From a virus: DNA of 24,122 bases. The DNA lies in the IMG/VR virus record IMGVR_UViG_3300009172_001193, positions 1-24,122 of that record. The stretch is one strand, 5' to 3'. The first letter of the stretch is position 1. Every line of letters starts with the position of its first letter. Under the pieces are notes generated by a model, which was not told where the DNA came from, searched no databases, and was given only the letters and a program-made list of their open reading frames with translations. Positions 21,839 to 24,122 of this stretch are shown here, piece by piece. A program made the translations under genes and the position numbers.

Positions 21839-23274
21839 TGGAATTTAAAGTAAGTCCGTATAATTTTGATGGCGAGAGTTTTTGTTCTGAACCTTGGAGT
21901 CAATTAGAAATATCATCAAATGGAGATTTTAGCATATGTTGCCTAGCAAATTTTGATGAAACATTTGGCATGGCTAGAGATGAAAACGATCAAGTTATGA
22001 ATGTTATGACACATGATTTTGACGAGGCAATAAACAGTAAAACACATAAGGATCATAGACTACAGTTATCTAGAAACGAAAAGCCACTTCGTTGTCGTAA
22101 CTGTTACGAGTCTGAAGAAGCCACTAAAGGATTAACAGGCACACGTTATGGCAAAGCCTTACAAAAAAGTGGTATTAGTAAACGTATGCGAGTAGCAACA
22201 GGTACTGCTCAACGTACTGCAGGCTATGTAATACCAAGCCAAGCACACTATTATATGTCACCAGATGGATCAACTACATCAAGGGTTGTTAACTTACATA
22301 TACGGTTCGGTAACTTATGTAATATGAAATGCATCATGTGTAGCCCACAACATAGTAGTATGTGGTATGACGACTGGATTGCATTTGATTACTATGATGG
22401 AGAGCCAATCTTTAAGTTAGGAAAATACAAAACATTTTACTTACTGCCTAACGAACATGGTAAAACTGACATTGCAAATTCTGAAAAGTGGTGGCAAACA
22501 CAAGTATGGAGAGATAAGTTTGAGAAAATTATTCCTAGACTAAGACACATATACTTTACAGGCGGAGAACCTTTTGTTGTTCCTGAACTAGAGCAAACAT
22601 TAGATAAATTAATTGAAGCTGATACTGCAAAAGAAATGACATTAAGATTTGATACTAACTTAACAATTATTAACAAAAGAGTTTTAGATAAGTTAACTAA
22701 GTTTAAAAAAGTATATCTATGTATTAGTGTAGACGATACTGAAGAACGATATACGTTAATTCGTAACCCGGGTAACTGGGACAGGTTTATTAAAAACTTA
22801 GAAAAAGTTAAAGAGTATCCTGGACTAGAAATTGAATACCTTAGTAGTTGTATTGGAATACAAAGTCCTTATGCTATATTTAGAATAATACAACTATGTG
22901 AGAAGTATCAAGTTAAATCTAACTTTAGATTCTTAGAAGGACCTAAATGGTTAGATCCTAGATACCTACCACGTGGTGCTAAAGAGGAAATTATTGAAAA
23001 ATATAAAGAGTTCCAAGATACATATGAATTTGCTCATAAGTATAAAAATTGGACGTCATCAATGATACGTTTAATGGAAAAATATATTGATGATGAAAAG
23101 TTAGAAGATCAATACTTTCACTTAAATGAATATATCAAGTATATGGATATACTTGATCAACGTAGAGTTCACAAGTGGAGAGAAACATTACACGATGTGT
23201 ATAAGTTGTTTACTGACCACTGTGACCCAGATATGATAGAGAACCTACATGCAACACCTAGTCCAGCTCAATAG
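21838..23274 (+). CDS. radical SAM protein with N-terminal SPASM/twitch-like cysteine domain
   Basis: 478 residues. The radical SAM cluster motif is C161-NMK-C165-IM-C168 in GNLCNMKCIMC, followed by GGEP at 242-245 and a strand FDTNLTI that would contact SAM. Ahead of it, residues 1-95 carry a second cysteine set: C16 in FCSEPWSQLEI, C34-C35 in FSICCLAN, and C86-x-x-C89 in LRCRNCYE. This is the pattern of SPASM/twitch domains that hold an auxiliary Fe-S cluster, but at the N-terminus instead of the usual C-terminus. Such enzymes often modify peptides or carbohydrates. No precursor peptide was found beside it. It overlaps the flavoprotein gene by one base and pyrB by 26 bases, so the three are coupled. 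Confidence 0.85.
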   Translation: MEFKVSPYNFDGESFCSEPWSQLEISSNGDFSICCLANFDETFGMARDENDQVMNVMTHDFDEAINSKTHKDHRLQLSRNEKPLRCRNCYESEEATKGLTGTRYGKALQKSGISKRMRVATGTAQRTAGYVIPSQAHYYMSPDGSTTSRVVNLHIRFGNLCNMKCIMCSPQHSSMWYDDWIAFDYYDGEPIFKLGKYKTFYLLPNEHGKTDIANSEKWWQTQVWRDKFEKIIPRLRHIYFTGGEPFVVPELEQTLDKLIEADTAKEMTLRFDTNLTIINKRVLDKLTKFKKVYLCISVDDTEERYTLIRNPGNWDRFIKNLEKVKEYPGLEIEYLSSCIGIQSPYAIFRIIQLCEKYQVKSNFRFLEGPKWLDPRYLPRGAKEEIIEKYKEFQDTYEFAHKYKNWTSSMIRLMEKYIDDEKLEDQYFHLNEYIKYMDILDQRRVHKWRETLHDVYKLFTDHCDPDMIENLHATPSPAQ

Positions 23275-24085
23275 AACAGACTTTATATCGATATTCAAAC
23301 TAGCAAATAAAATAAAATCAGATCCTGAGGATTTTCAAGACACTTTAAAAGGTAAAATAATAACTAACTTATTTTACGAGCCAAGCACAAGGACTAGTAG
23401 TTCTTTTGCTAGTGCAATGTATAAACTTGGTGGACAAGTAATTTCAATTAATGACGTAAACTATAGTTCAGTATCCAAAGGAGAGGACCTTGAGGATACT
23501 ATTATTACAATGTCTAACTACTGTGACTTAATTGTATTAAGAACTAAAACAGCAGGAGAAGCAAGTTTAGCATCAGAAGTAAGTAGAGTTCCTATTATAA
23601 ATGCTGGTGATGGAATAGGAGAACATCCTACACAAACACTACTTGATTTGTTTACAATATATAATAACTTAGGAAAAATAGATAACATAATTGTTACATT
23701 TGTAGGCGACATTGAAAATGGAAGAACTGTACATAGTTTAGATAAAGCATTAGTTGATTGCGAAAAACATTTTATTAATACGTTTGATGATGTAGAGGCG
23801 TGGCCTGCAAGCGATGTATACTATCTTACTAGGGTACAAACAGAAAGAGGAAGTAAAGGAACGTATACTATGACTCCTCATCATGTATCTCATATGCCTA
23901 AAGATGCTATTGTAATGCATCCGTTTCCTCGTAATGGAGAGATTCCTAAATGGTTTGATGCTGATCCAAGAGCAAAATACTTTGAACAAATGGAAAACGG
24001 ATTATATATTAGGATGGCTTTATTGTTACTTCTTATTAAAAAAGACCAAGAAACTTTTGACTTTTCAATTCCCATTTCTTTCTAG
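23249..24085 (+). CDS. pyrB: aspartate carbamoyltransferase catalytic chain, compact form
   Basis: 278 residues, against about 310 for the family. It joins carbamoyl phosphate and aspartate, the committed step of pyrimidine synthesis. Present: S46-T-R-T49 in YEPSTRTSSSF, K78 in SVSKGEDLEDT, R98, H126 in GEHPTQT, R159 in NGRTVHSL, R195 in LTRVQTER, and HPFPRNGEI (224-232). About 30 residues normally found between GRTVHSL and the TRVQ motif are missing, so the aspartate domain is short, and the C-terminus has about 13 extra residues. The start gives MQHLVQLNRTDF, like other family members. All catalytic residues remain, so it is likely active. No regulatory chain (PyrI) is in the window. Confidence 0.92.
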   Translation: MQHLVQLNRTDFISIFKLANKIKSDPEDFQDTLKGKIITNLFYEPSTRTSSSFASAMYKLGGQVISINDVNYSSVSKGEDLEDTIITMSNYCDLIVLRTKTAGEASLASEVSRVPIINAGDGIGEHPTQTLLDLFTIYNNLGKIDNIIVTFVGDIENGRTVHSLDKALVDCEKHFINTFDDVEAWPASDVYYLTRVQTERGSKGTYTMTPHHVSHMPKDAIVMHPFPRNGEIPKWFDADPRAKYFEQMENGLYIRMALLLLLIKKDQETFDFSIPISF

Positions 24086-24122
24086 GATTGCCGTAATGTA
24101 TAACAGCACAACCTGGAATCTC
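24036..24122 (-). CDS. possible C-terminus of a convergent gene, cut by the right edge
   Basis: Reading the minus strand from the window edge gives an open frame of 28 codons to a TAA at 24036, containing PGCAVIHYGNPRKKWEL, which reads like real protein rather than random translation. The only other content of 24086-24122 is the space after pyrB. It would overlap the pyrB 3' end by 50 bases, which is unusual for convergent genes. Too short to name; the call rests on appearance only. Confidence 0.3.
   Translation of the reverse strand, partial: EIPGCAVIHYGNPRKKWELKSQKFLGLF

Overview
The window looks like part of the genome of a marine T4-like (myovirus-type) bacteriophage with low G+C. The family B DNA polymerase with T4 gp43 motif layout, a sliding-clamp-like protein next to it, a FEN/RNase H-type 5'-3' exonuclease, a DsbA-like small DNA-binding protein, T4-late-type TATAAATA boxes, dense packing with ATGA/TAATG overlaps and many small unknown proteins all point that way. 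The low G+C and the metabolic gene content (QueE, FolE, glutaredoxin, ferredoxin, nucleotide-sugar enzymes) recall cyanophage and pelagimyophage (SAR11 phage) genomes. The host is Gram-negative if the lipoprotein signal is real. The host assignment is inference.

Layout. From the left edge to about 20.86 kb everything is on the minus strand, so genes are read from right to left: cytidylyltransferase-cupin fusion, DsbA-like protein, membrane protein and a small protein (20.9-19.1 kb); GMP reductase, two small proteins, DNA polymerase and sliding clamp (19.05-14.0 kb); a DpdA/TGT-like enzyme, a methyltransferase, unknown proteins and a QueD-like protein (14.0-10.0 kb); glycosyltransferase, GalE, cupin, TagD-like cytidylyltransferase and glutaredoxin (10.0-5.9 kb); FolE, a phosphoribosyltransferase, a 7Fe-type ferredoxin and a 2OG-Fe(II) oxygenase (5.8-3.0 kb); QueE, a lipoprotein and small proteins (2.9-0.66 kb); and a 5'-3' exonuclease cut by the left edge. 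At 20.86-20.91 kb the direction switches. The plus strand then carries a compact operon of a nitronate-monooxygenase-like flavoprotein, a radical SAM protein with an N-terminal SPASM-like cysteine set, and an aspartate carbamoyltransferase.

How the genes may work together. FolE, the QueD-like protein, QueE and the TGT-like protein are the steps expected for making a 7-deazaguanine base from GTP and inserting it into phage DNA in place of guanine. QueC is not in the window. GMP reductase, a PRPP-dependent phosphoribosyltransferase and aspartate carbamoyltransferase suggest control of host nucleotide pools. GalE, the GT-B glycosyltransferase, two cytidylyltransferase domains and two cupin domains suggest nucleotide-sugar or surface-glycan work, or sugar decoration of DNA.

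Regulation. Five intergenic sites on the minus strand share one architecture: TTGAC(A/T), exactly 17 bases, then a TATA(C/T)T-like -10. They precede the exonuclease, queE, the sliding clamp, GMP reductase and the DsbA-like gene, so they look like host-sigma70-type early/middle promoters. A TATAAATA late-type box sits in the divergent intergenic region. No tRNA, rRNA, CRISPR array or insertion sequence was seen, and no gene-free stretch exceeds about 100 bases.
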